Origin: Nostoc sp. FACHB-973
Lineage (GTDB): Bacteria; Cyanobacteriota; Cyanobacteriia; Cyanobacteriales; Nostocaceae
Direction: 5' to 3'
DNA length: 64,000 nt
NCBI RefSeq assembly: GCF_014698115.1
Contig: NZ_JACJSJ010000022.1
Coordinates: 1-64,000 of the forward strand
Positions 51,092 through 59,355 of this stretch are shown in pieces; the stretch's first letter is position 1; the number at the start of each line of letters is the position of its first letter. The notes beneath the pieces are model-generated. The model saw only the letters and a program-made list of their open reading frames with translations, ran no database searches and was not told the DNA's origin. The position numbers and the translations under genes are program-made.

Positions 51092-51823
51092 CAGAATATC
51101 AAGTTTCCTTGTTTGATTGATTAGGGGATTAGAGTTAATTTATGAAGCTGAGATTTTCGGAAGTTAATCGTTTACTGATGCACCATCACAGACAATGCAT
51201 CAAATACATCGCCACAAACAGCGTGCTAGATTTCATATCTGCCTTTTGTTGTGCGCGTATTTAGATATAAAATGAAAGTAACAGCGGATAAACATTTCTC
51301 TAGAAAATTTTATAAAAATTTAATTTATTAATTCATTGTTTTAAGTATGCTGTCTGCGAGTGGCGTTATTCATCCAGTTGATTTGTGAAGCGTGAATTAA
51401 TTTGAATTGTTTCATCATTTCCAGTTCTGTTATCTGCTTCAAGTTTTACAGAAGCATCTCCTGATTGTGAGTTTTTATAGAGTACAAATCTGGTCTTGAT
51501 GCCACATCGTTTATTGATAGTAAGTAAGTCGGTGCAAAGAAAGCTAACAGTTGAAAGCTGTCATTCGCTCTTTGTCCTTTTTCATTGGTAAGGGTTTCAA
51601 GTAGGTTTACTTTTCGTAAGATAGTTTTGTTTCTTCCCACCGATTTACTTAGTATTGCGATCATATTCAATGACAAACAAGCAGTGGGCTATACTGCGAT
51701 CGCTTGACCAAATTAAATGTAGAGATGCAAAATTTACAATCTCTCAACATTTGTTAAGAACACTTCAACTGGACTAACAACACGACAATTTCATCAATTG
51801 CTTAGCTTGCAACTGTTAAAACA
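51092..51823. other. Gene-poor intergenic region
   Basis: Over 700 bp with no supported gene. A 76-codon minus-strand frame (51446-51676) has no recognisable product or ribosome site. It should contain the promoter of the EF-hand gene at its left end. Confidence 0.4.
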
Positions 51824-51929
51824 TATAGCGTTTCCTGACCTAATAAGTAAACCTGTAGGGGCACGGCACTGCCGTGCCCCTACACCTCGTGATATCATGT
51901 TGTATCCCATCTGAATGGGAACCGCTATA
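51824..51929. mobile_element. MITE with TATAGCG ends, copy 2
   Basis: TATAGCGTTTCCTGACC at the left and GGGAACCGCTATA at the right, with the central GTAGGGGCACGGC palindrome. It has the same layout as 34804-34911 and ends two bases before the stop codon of the next minus-strand gene. Confidence 0.85.
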
Positions 51930-51931
51930 AA

Positions 51932-53551
51932 TTATCTTGGTGGGTAATACTGCGGATTCATAACTGGAGCTTGATAACTATTTGCAGGTAGAGTATTTGC
52001 CATACCATTGGGTACAGGACTAATAATCGGAGCTTGATAACCATTCATCGGTACGCTACTTGTGGTACCGTTGGGTAAAATAGGATTGATAATCTGGGGT
52101 TGATAACCGTTGGTAGGTACAGTGCTTGTAGTACTACTGGGTGCAACAGAATTTTGGCTAAACTCTTGGTAAGCAGTACGAGAAATTGAGCTAATCAGTT
52201 TTTCAGCGCGGGGGTCGTTATTGGGGCGTTGCACCATCACAGCAGCTATGTAGCGCTTACCAGTGGGAACAATAATTAAACCTGCATCTGCCAGCATTGT
52301 GCCAATATCACCTGTTTTGTGGTATACTCTAGCGCCTGTTCCCAAACCGGATGGGAGCAATGAGTCTCGCTGAGTGCGGCGCAAAATATCGAGCATTAAA
52401 TCACGTGATGGCATACTGACTAAATTTCCCTGACTGACAATTGCCATCAAATTCCCTAGTTCTTTGGGGCTAGTGGTGTTTGTTCCTTCTAAATCTGGTA
52501 GTTGATTGCGAATGACTGTGGTTGTCAATCCCCAACTGCGGAAACGCTGGTTTAAAGCATCTATGCCTCCCAGTCGGGTGATTAGCATGTTTGTGGCTGT
52601 GTTGTCGCTGATGGTAATCATTTTAGTGGCGACTTCCAAAGCAGCGTACTGGGTTCCAGCTGGTTTGTATTGCAGATTTCCTGAACCACCTGCCATCGCA
52701 TCTTGCTGCATGGTCAGCATTTCATCGAGGCGAATTTTTCCCGCGTCCACGTCCTGGAAAAAGGCAATTAGAATCGGTACTTTGATTGTGCTAGCCGCAG
52801 GAAAACTGGTAGAGGCATTGATATCTACATAATTACCAGTATCCAAATCTACTAAGAAAACTCCGGGTGTGAGATTTGGGTTGCTGGTGGCCAAATTTTG
52901 CACCGCATTTTTTAAGGGGATAATTTCCTGAGATAATAATAGGCTTGAAGATGCAACTGGGGCAGTAGGGGTGGGTTGTGGCTGCGATCGCGCCACATTA
53001 CTATTACTAGATTGGGGCGCTGAATTTGTGGTGATGCGATTAGCCGGGTCTAATACTGACAATACAGTGCCTACAATTGCCCCCATGCCAACACCCACAA
53101 TTAACAACCGCAGTACATATAATATGGTTTTGGCCATTGGCTTTAACCGCGTCTTCCGTGATGAACGCCTGCCGATTTTTGGCTTTTCCATCCGCACCGT
53201 TTTAACTGTTGCAACACCCGATCGCAAGGGAGGAATTTTTCCTTTCACAGTCGGTATCGGTTTGACTGCCGCTGGCATGACTAACTCCGATTTTACCCTG
53301 CGTGTACCCGCTGGGATTGGCACAGGACTGATGGAATTTTTTGGGCGTGCTAGCGCCCCTTGTTTGCCAGCAACAGCTTGCTGCTGACTATTAGCTTTCA
53401 CTTTCTTGGGTGCCACTTTTTGAACTTTTTGTGGACGCTGGCGGCGGTTTAAGGGTTGACGCCGCGAGAAAGCTGTTAGTTCGTCACTTGACTCTGACAC
53501 TGCTACTCCTTGTGACCCACTGGACTGTTTTCTTGCAGACTCCTGACCCAA
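51932..53551 (-). CDS. Class A beta-lactamase-like serine hydrolase, membrane-anchored
   Basis: The 539-residue protein starts with a ~140-residue basic, Pro/Gln-rich cytoplasmic region, then one membrane helix (about 141-167) and an extracytoplasmic serine hydrolase of the class A beta-lactamase fold (about 205-465): Ser254-x-x-Lys257 in PAASTIKVP, SDNTATN (315-317) and HKTGDIG (Lys412). A Glu follows the omega region in LPDLEGTNTTSP. The C-terminus is a Pro/Asn-rich tail with three NGYQ.PII.P repeats. Such long anchored proteins are common in Nostocales and are more likely cell-wall enzymes than resistance factors. Confidence 0.85.
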   Translation of the reverse strand: MGQESARKQSSGSQGVAVSESSDELTAFSRRQPLNRRQRPQKVQKVAPKKVKANSQQQAVAGKQGALARPKNSISPVPIPAGTRRVKSELVMPAAVKPIPTVKGKIPPLRSGVATVKTVRMEKPKIGRRSSRKTRLKPMAKTILYVLRLLIVGVGMGAIVGTVLSVLDPANRITTNSAPQSSNSNVARSQPQPTPTAPVASSSLLLSQEIIPLKNAVQNLATSNPNLTPGVFLVDLDTGNYVDINASTSFPAASTIKVPILIAFFQDVDAGKIRLDEMLTMQQDAMAGGSGNLQYKPAGTQYAALEVATKMITISDNTATNMLITRLGGIDALNQRFRSWGLTTTVIRNQLPDLEGTNTTSPKELGNLMAIVSQGNLVSMPSRDLMLDILRRTQRDSLLPSGLGTGARVYHKTGDIGTMLADAGLIIVPTGKRYIAAVMVQRPNNDPRAEKLISSISRTAYQEFSQNSVAPSSTTSTVPTNGYQPQIINPILPNGTTSSVPMNGYQAPIISPVPNGMANTLPANSYQAPVMNPQYYPPR

Positions 53552-53671
53552 AACTTAACCTTCAAGCAATATTAATGCTCAAATTCCACTTTGCCACTAA
53601 GTAGCATTTTTGTGTTTAGTTTAATATTAAATATTTTGGGGGGGGTGATTGCGTATATATTAAACGAATAA

Positions 53672-54412
53672 TTACAAGTTTTCACCATCTCTTTGAGTTT
53701 TAAGTGCCCATTCTACCTGCCGCAAAATTCCTAGCAGCAGTGCTACTTCGCCAGTTTGCAGCCCAGCGCGATTATATAGTTGGCGGAATTTTTCCATACG
53801 ACTAGGTGCGGTATGTGGATACAGATAACCAATTTTCAGTAGTAATGATTCTAATTGCTGGTAGTATGTTTCCACAAGGTCTAAAGGCGCGAGTTCAATT
53901 TGGGGCAAAGTTTGAGTCTCTGGTTGCTGGGTAGATTGTGACAATTCATAACAGCAGATTGCCACAGCAGTAGCTAAATTCAAGGATAGATAATTTTGAT
54001 TTGTGGGAATAAAAATAAAGCGCTGAGCATAATTTAATTCTTCGTTGCTTAATCCCCGGTCTTCTCTGCCAAAAATCAAGGCTACGGGTTTTTCTGGTTC
54101 TTCCAGTAGCCAGGGTAGTGCTGTACGGGGGTTTTCTAAAGGTATTTCCCAACTGCGAACGCGACCGGTTGTAGCGATCGCCCTGACACATCCATGCAAT
54201 GCTTCTGGTAAGGTGGCCACTACTACCGCAGATTCTAAAATTTCTTTGGCATGAACAGCCATCATCAAAGCTTCTGGCGATAGCGGATCGCATTGGGGAT
54301 TCACTAATACTAAATTATGTAGCCCGAAATTTTTCATTACCCTGGCGATCGCCCCAACGTTGATCGGCCCAGCTGGCTCTACCAACACAATTCTTAATCC
54401 AGCCAAGCTCAT
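53672..54412 (-). CDS. TrmJ-type tRNA 2'-O-ribose methyltransferase (SpoU/TrmH family)
   Basis: A 246-residue SPOUT enzyme. It has IVLVEPAGPINVGAIARVMK, NFGLHNLVLVNPQCDPLSPE, VALIFGREDRGLSNEELNYA (motif 2) and YLSLNLATAVAICCYEL (motif 3), which together form the knotted SAM site. The TrmJ group methylates position 32 of tRNA. The family (TrmJ/YfiF-like, group 1) is clear; the modified position is inferred. A degenerate copy of its first ~45 codons lies 430 bp upstream. Confidence 0.88.
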   Translation of the reverse strand: MSLAGLRIVLVEPAGPINVGAIARVMKNFGLHNLVLVNPQCDPLSPEALMMAVHAKEILESAVVVATLPEALHGCVRAIATTGRVRSWEIPLENPRTALPWLLEEPEKPVALIFGREDRGLSNEELNYAQRFIFIPTNQNYLSLNLATAVAICCYELSQSTQQPETQTLPQIELAPLDLVETYYQQLESLLLKIGYLYPHTAPSRMEKFRQLYNRAGLQTGEVALLLGILRQVEWALKTQRDGENL

Positions 54413-54456
54413 TTTTTGCCTCCAGCGATCGTACTTAAAAATACTTTTAGGCTAGT

Positions 54457-54795
54457 TTAAAGTATTCTTGATAATTTACCTGCTTTAATCATCACCACCA
54501 AGTGTTCAATACGTTCATATTCATCTAATTCTTGTAACTCGGTGGATGTGAGTGTACCTGCTTGAGAGCGTGTTAGCAAGGTACGCAAACGTTCTTGCAT
54601 TTCGGGAGTGGATTTAAATTCAGCAATTTGTTCAGGAGTGGGGTTGCTGGCGAGAAAATCGAGGATATATCGGTAAACTTGTGCTGGTACCGCTGGTTGT
54701 TGGAGGCTTAAAGCAAGTAGTTCAGGTAAGCGTTCGCCTACTTCTGCTAGTTGTTGAGATAGTTCCTCTGATACTTCTAGGGTAATTCTCGGCAT
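54457..54795 (-). CDS. Small helical protein, antitoxin-like
   Basis: A 112-residue soluble protein beginning MPRITLEVSEELSQQLAEVG, with ERLPELLALSLQQPAVPAQV, YRYILDFLASNPTPEQIAEF, TPEMQERLRTLLTRSQAGTL and LQELDEYERIEHLVVMIKAG. This family is very common in filamentous cyanobacteria and is often paired with a small partner gene, as in toxin-antitoxin modules. Here no partner is adjacent: trmJ follows 45 bp away and a pseudogene precedes. ATG 54795 is preferred over 54819. Confidence 0.75.
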   Translation of the reverse strand: MPRITLEVSEELSQQLAEVGERLPELLALSLQQPAVPAQVYRYILDFLASNPTPEQIAEFKSTPEMQERLRTLLTRSQAGTLTSTELQELDEYERIEHLVVMIKAGKLSRIL

Positions 54796-54831
54796 GGTGG
54801 GCTTTGGTGCGGATTGCACGCACTGGAGGTT

Positions 54832-55061
54832 TACTATTACTAAATGATATATCTTGAAATTCTTCGTTACTCTGGCGATCGCCCCAGCATTGAAGGGACT
54901 AGTACCGCAAGGCGGAAGTTAAAAGTCAAAAGTCAAAAGAATTGTATTCCAAGCTCTTGCGCTATTTTAAATGGTATGTTTATTTCCGTCGTGCTGTACT
55001 AGCTGGCTCTAGCAACACAATTCTTAATCCAGCCAAGCTCATTTTTTGCCTTTGGCGAGCT
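54832..55061 (-). pseudogene. Degenerate duplicate of the trmJ 5' end, split by a MITE
   Basis: Sequence at 55003-55055 (CTGGCTCTAGCAACACAATT, CTTAATCCAGCCAAGCTCAT, TTTTTGCCT) nearly repeats 54371-54421 at the trmJ start. Sequence at 54835-54898 (ACTATTACTAAATGATATAT through TCTGGCGATCGCCCCAGCAT) repeats 54304-54362. Between them, where trmJ has only a few bases, the copy carries a 104-bp MITE. So a partial duplication was later hit by an element. Confidence 0.75.
54899..55002. mobile_element. MITE with CTAGTAC ends, copy 2
   Basis: It begins CTAGTACCGCAAGGC and ends CGTGCTGTACTAG. The boundaries are defined independently by comparison with intact trmJ. It shares both ends with the element at 14918-15014. 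Confidence 0.8.
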
Positions 55062-55092
55062 AACAGCAATTTTCAGGTAATTAAACCATAGG

Positions 55093-55120
55093 GTAGGGGC
55101 GCACAGCTGTGCGCCCCTAC
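55093..55120. repeat. Perfect palindrome, CGCACAGCTGTGCG core
   Basis: GTAGGGGCGCACAG followed by its exact reverse complement, identical to 49708-49735. Confidence 0.9.
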
Positions 55121-55152
55121 AAAGGATTGTGTAACTTAATGAGTTAATTTTT

Positions 55153-55345
55153 GCAGGTCGATGCAACAAAGGTGCAGGGCGATGCAACTAAGATGCAGGT
55201 CGATGCAACAAAGGTGCAGGGCGATGCAACAAAGGTGCAGGGCGATGCATCAAAGGTGCAGGGCGATGCAACAAAGGTGCAGGTCGATGCATCAAAGGTG
55301 CAGGGCGATGCAACAAAGGTGCAGGGCGATGCAACAAAGGTGCAG
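55153..55345. repeat. 21-bp minisatellite, about nine units
   Basis: Tandem units close to GGTGCAGGGCGATGCAACAA+A, differing at a few positions (GGGCGAT/GGTCGAT, CAACAAA/CATCAAA). Because the period is a multiple of three and no unit contains a stop, several frames on both strands stay open; the plus frame would read VQGDATK heptads. There is no ATG start, ribosome site or continuation, so it is treated as non-coding. A TGTACACTGTAGCC repeat follows. Confidence 0.85.
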
Positions 55346-55522
55346 ATCAAGAGATTTGTGTGTACACTGTAGCCTTTTAAGGGGGGCAAAGAGTCTCTTA
55401 AAGCATTAAGTCTTGAGTTATCATCCGCTTTTCTCGTTGGAAGCTACCAAACTGCCAAATATCCCCCGTTGTCAACTCTAATGTAATATCAACTTTGTAA
55501 CGTCGCGTGATTTAACTCAACA

Positions 55523-58099
55523 ATGCCACGGCAAGCCCAAATCAAAAGCTCTAGGAAACGTTGGTTACTTGAAACACTCAAAACTATTCTGATTTTCCTG
55601 TTAGTCCTGGGGCTATTGTTAATGGGACTTGTCACAAACATTGTGCGCCAATCATTTCCCCAAGAGAGTGGCACAATTCAACTACCTGGACTAAAAGCCG
55701 AAGTAACAGTTCAGCGTGATAAATGGGGAATTCCCCATATTTATGCTGCCAATTCTCACGATTTATTCATGGCGCAAGGTTACATTCACGCCCAAGACCG
55801 CTTTTGGCAAATGGACTTTTGGCGACACATTGGTTCTGGGCGACTCTCAGAAATGTTTGGTTCCTCTCAAGTTGAGACTGACAAATATCTGCGGACAATG
55901 GGTTGGGCGAGGGTGGCGCAGCAAGAAATCCCGCAAATCAATGCAGAAATGAAGGCATACCTGGAAGCTTACGCCGATGGTGTCAACGCTTATTTAGCAA
56001 ACCATCAAGGCAGCACCCTGAGTTTAGAATACGCTGTGCTAAAGTTCCTCAATCCTGGGTATCAGCCAGAACCTTGGCAAATACTTCATTCTCTGACCTG
56101 GGGTAAGGTAATGGCTTATGATTTGGGCAGAAATTTCCAGAGCGAAATTGAACGGGCAATACTGCTTAAAACTCTAACCCCTACTCAAGTTGAGGAACTT
56201 TTTCCCCCGTATCCTCCAGATTTACCAGTGATTTTGCCGGAATTTGAGAAGAAAGCAGACGCAAAGACACGGGGACGCGTGGACGCGGTGAAAGAGGACA
56301 GCGAGAATTCTTTCCCCGCGTCTTCTTCCCTCTTCTCTGCTTTAGAGTCAATTACTCAGCCGATGATGGCTTTGGAAAAACTAATTGGTTCTACGGGAAT
56401 TGGCATTGGCTCAAATAACTGGGTGATATCTGGGGAACGCACCGCTACAGGTAAGCCGATTTTGGCCAATGACCCCCATTTGGGTGTGCAAATTCCTTCT
56501 ATTTGGTATGAGGTTGGTTTGCATTGCACGGTTAAGAGTACAGAATGCCCTTACAACGTTGCTGGCTTTTCTTTTGCGGGAATGATCGGAATAATTATCG
56601 GTCATAGCGATCGCATTGCCTGGGGTGTCACCAATGTACAATCTGATGTCATGGATTTATACATTGAGAAAATCAACCCCAAAAACCCTAACCAATATGA
56701 GGTAAATGGCAAATGGGTTGATATGCAACTCGTTCCAGAGACGATTCAAGTTGCAGGAAGTCAGCCAATTATCCAAACGGTTCGCTACACCCGACACGGG
56801 CCGATTCTCTCTGATGTTTCGCCGAATCTCCAGCAATTCCAACCCAGTCAGCCCCTAAAATTACCGCAAAACTACGCCGTTGCCCTGCGGTGGACTGCCC
56901 TAGAACCTTCTAAGCTAGGCTATGCTATTCCCCAAATCAATCGCGCCCAAAATTGGGAGGAATTTCGTACTGCTGCCAAGAATTATGATGTTCCTGCTCA
57001 AAATTTAGTCTACGCTGACATTGATGGCAACATTGGCTACCAAATGCCTGGTAAATTCCCGATTCGAGCCAAGGGAGATGGGCGTTATCCCGTTCCTGGT
57101 TGGACGGATGAATATGAGTGGCAAGGCTATATTGACTTTGAGGAGTTGCCCAAAGCTTTCAATCCACCCGCAGGTTTTATTGCTACTGCTAATAATTTAG
57201 TTTCCCGTCAATATCCTTATTTAATTACGGCAGATTGGGTTTATGGTTATCGGGCAAAGCAAATTGTTGAGATGATTTTACAACAAACTCAGCCGATTTC
57301 CTTGAAGGATGTACAACAGATACAGGGTAGCGATCGCAATCTCAATGCCCAAACACTAGTACCATTACTGCAATCCCTTGCAGTTGACACACCCCGTTTG
57401 CAAGCAGCCCAAAAACTGCTACAAGATTGGAATTTGCAGTTGGGAATGACATCGCCTGCTGCGGCTTTATTTGAAGTATTCTGGAAAAACTTCTTGGCAG
57501 ATACATTTCACGATCAGTTGCCTGAAAGATATTTTCCTAGTGGCGGCGATCGCTGGTACGCTGTAATGGCAAATCTGGTCAAACAGCCCAATAGTCCTTG
57601 GTGGGATAATCGCAACACCCCAAAAGTTGAGAACCGCGACCAAATCCTCCGAGAATCTTTTACAAAAGCCGTAGATGAACTAGAACGCATTCAAGGTAAA
57701 GATCCGAAAAACTGGAATTGGGGCAAACTGCATACTGTTACTTTTCGTAATGCCACCTTGGGTAAATCTGGGGTTGCACCCATTGAAGCTTTGTTTAATC
57801 GTGGTGCTTTTGCCACGGCTGGTAACGGCGAAACAGTGAATGCTAACCGCTGGAAGGCGAACAAATCCTTTGAAGTGACGGATATTCCTTCATTGCGGAT
57901 GATTGTAGATTTGGGAAATTTGGATAACTCACTCTTGATTCATACCCCTGGACAATCAGGCCATGCGTTCCATAGGCACTACAACGATATGGTTGACCTT
58001 TGGCGTCAGATTGAATACCACCCCATGCTGTGGCAACAAAAGAATGTTACAGCAAATACTACTGCCACATTGAAATTAATGCCAAAATTGGCAGAATAA
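55523..58099 (+). CDS. Penicillin acylase/acyl-homoserine-lactone acylase family protein
   Basis: The 858-residue Ntn-hydrolase precursor has an N-terminal signal anchor (about 18-42). The alpha part follows (VQRDKWGIPHIYAANSHDLF, AQGYIHAQDRFWQMDFWRHI), then a spacer and the autocleavage site GIGSNNWVISG, where Ser297 would become the N-terminal nucleophile. The beta part has ANDPHLGVQIPSIWYEVGLH and further conserved blocks to the end. It is close in size to AiiC of Anabaena, which hydrolyses acyl-homoserine lactones. The spacer (about 245-270) is encoded by repeat-like DNA. Substrate here is inferred. Confidence 0.9.
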   Translation: MPRQAQIKSSRKRWLLETLKTILIFLLVLGLLLMGLVTNIVRQSFPQESGTIQLPGLKAEVTVQRDKWGIPHIYAANSHDLFMAQGYIHAQDRFWQMDFWRHIGSGRLSEMFGSSQVETDKYLRTMGWARVAQQEIPQINAEMKAYLEAYADGVNAYLANHQGSTLSLEYAVLKFLNPGYQPEPWQILHSLTWGKVMAYDLGRNFQSEIERAILLKTLTPTQVEELFPPYPPDLPVILPEFEKKADAKTRGRVDAVKEDSENSFPASSSLFSALESITQPMMALEKLIGSTGIGIGSNNWVISGERTATGKPILANDPHLGVQIPSIWYEVGLHCTVKSTECPYNVAGFSFAGMIGIIIGHSDRIAWGVTNVQSDVMDLYIEKINPKNPNQYEVNGKWVDMQLVPETIQVAGSQPIIQTVRYTRHGPILSDVSPNLQQFQPSQPLKLPQNYAVALRWTALEPSKLGYAIPQINRAQNWEEFRTAAKNYDVPAQNLVYADIDGNIGYQMPGKFPIRAKGDGRYPVPGWTDEYEWQGYIDFEELPKAFNPPAGFIATANNLVSRQYPYLITADWVYGYRAKQIVEMILQQTQPISLKDVQQIQGSDRNLNAQTLVPLLQSLAVDTPRLQAAQKLLQDWNLQLGMTSPAAALFEVFWKNFLADTFHDQLPERYFPSGGDRWYAVMANLVKQPNSPWWDNRNTPKVENRDQILRESFTKAVDELERIQGKDPKNWNWGKLHTVTFRNATLGKSGVAPIEALFNRGAFATAGNGETVNANRWKANKSFEVTDIPSLRMIVDLGNLDNSLLIHTPGQSGHAFHRHYNDMVDLWRQIEYHPMLWQQKNVTANTTATLKLMPKLAE

Positions 58100-58169
58100 G
58101 TTTATTTAAGTAAAATCACATACACATCTGCGACAAAATGCAGTATAAAGTAGCAGGGATAAAAAAGTC

Positions 58170-58381
58170 ATATCATGTCCTGTTGAAAACTTACAGCAGA
58201 TTTTAAGTTGCTGAAGTACACAACTTCACTCTCAAAGCCAAGTGTAAAGGTCGTTTTACTTCTGAATTCTGACTCCTGAATTCTGAATTCTGAATTCTGA
58301 CTCCTGAATTCCGTTCTATTGTTTAAACTGACGCCCTAATGCACAGAGATTTGAATCATAAGTGATTAGCCGGACGTGATA
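58170..58381. mobile_element. Long element with ATATCATGTCC ends
   Basis: Left end ATATCATGTCCTGTTGAAAA, right end AATCATAAGTGATTAGCCGG followed by ACGTGAT. The ends match the MITE at 26313-26416 with some substitutions. The interior holds GAATTCTGACTCCT heptamer tracts (58259-58316), which look inserted. Confidence 0.55.
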
Positions 58382-58477
58382 CCAGAAGCAGAAATAGAAA
58401 TTTTTGACAAAAAGAAAAGTATTTTTGCTGACTATCAATTTCCTTTGCCCAACCTTAGCGAAACATAGTCGGAGATC

Positions 58478-58930
58478 ATGGAACCTATGCAACATATAGT
58501 AAAGCAAAGTTTTATACTTTCAGTCACAACTGCGATCGCATTATTATTTGCAAGTTGTGGAGAAAGTAAAGTTGCCCAATGTAACAAAATTATCAAGGTT
58601 GCCAATCAGGCATCTGCTCTAGGTCAGGAATTCGGTAAAAATCCCAATCCGGCAAAAGGTTCTAAAGCTTTAACTGAACTTGCTGCCAAGATAGACCCAC
58701 TTGCCCAAGAAATGAAAGCACTAGAAATTAAAGATGAAAAACTCCAAGGTTTTCAAGGACGCTTTCTCACACTTTATCAGGACATTACTAAGGAATTGAA
58801 GAATGCAGCAACAGCTATAGATAAAAAGAATCTGCCAGCGGCAAAAACCTCTTTGGCATCTCTGCAAAAGAGTGGTCAGGAAGAAAGTTCAATAGTCAAG
58901 GAAATTAATAGTTACTGCTCTGGTAAGTAA
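58478..58930 (+). CDS. Lipoprotein with helical domain, unrecognised
   Basis: A 150-residue protein with a lipoprotein signal ending LLFASC (lipobox Cys near residue 27). The mature part is mostly alpha-helical: CNKIIKVANQASALGQEFGK, PAKGSKALTELAAKIDPLAQ, LYQDITKELKNAATAIDKKN, with a second Cys in NSYCSGK. Similar lipoproteins occur across Nostocales without assigned function. An alternative start is ATG 58487. Confidence 0.75.
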   Translation: MEPMQHIVKQSFILSVTTAIALLFASCGESKVAQCNKIIKVANQASALGQEFGKNPNPAKGSKALTELAAKIDPLAQEMKALEIKDEKLQGFQGRFLTLYQDITKELKNAATAIDKKNLPAAKTSLASLQKSGQEESSIVKEINSYCSGK

Positions 58931-58955
58931 ACAATTCTGCTTTTGACCGAAACAC

Positions 58956-59063
58956 TATAGCGGTTCCCATTTCAGATGCGGTACAACATTATATCGCCAG
59001 GTGTAGGGGCACGGCAGTGCCGTGCCCCTACAGGTGTACCTCAGTAGGTCGGGAAACGCTATA
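58956..59063. mobile_element. MITE with TATAGCG ends, copy 3 (inverted)
   Basis: TATAGCGGTTCCC at the left and GGGAAACGCTATA at the right, with the GTAGGGGCACGGC palindrome in the centre. It is the reverse orientation of the copies at 34804 and 51824. Confidence 0.85.
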
Positions 59064-59064
59064 A

Positions 59065-59167
59065 TACCAACTCAATTAATAATTGCGACACATCCTTGGG
59101 TGAAGACGCGATGAATCGCGTCTCTACAAATGGTCGATTTGTCGCATTCTTTTTTCAAATTGGTATA
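59065..59167. mobile_element. MITE with ATACCAA ends
   Basis: Left end ATACCAACTCAATTAATAAT followed by TGCGACA, right end TGTCGCATTCTTTTTTCAAA followed by TTGGTAT: inverted repeats of about 27 bp with mismatches. The centre is GACGCGATGAATCGCGTC. It abuts the preceding element with one base between. A right half occurs at 8529-8554. Confidence 0.75.
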
Positions 59168-59355
59168 GGATTTATGCAATAACTCTCTGAAACTCTTATT
59201 TCTCGGTGTCCTCTGCGTCCTCTGCGGGAAGCTGCTTTGCGTCTACGATTTTCCGTTACCTGTGCGTAAGTCCTGTACAGTTATGATTCTTTACAGTGCG
59301 TTAGTTTAAGACCTAAGCTGGATTTATCCAGAGGATTTACGCAGGCGATCGCCCG

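Noticed and set aside
51446..51676. 76-codon minus-strand frame in the gap before the beta-lactamase-like gene
   Set aside because: No recognisable product, no ribosome site, and the composition is that of AT-rich intergenic DNA.
55151..55409. Open frames across the 21-bp minisatellite
   Set aside because: They exist only because the unit has no stop and a period divisible by three. No ATG, ribosome site or flanking coding sequence supports translation.
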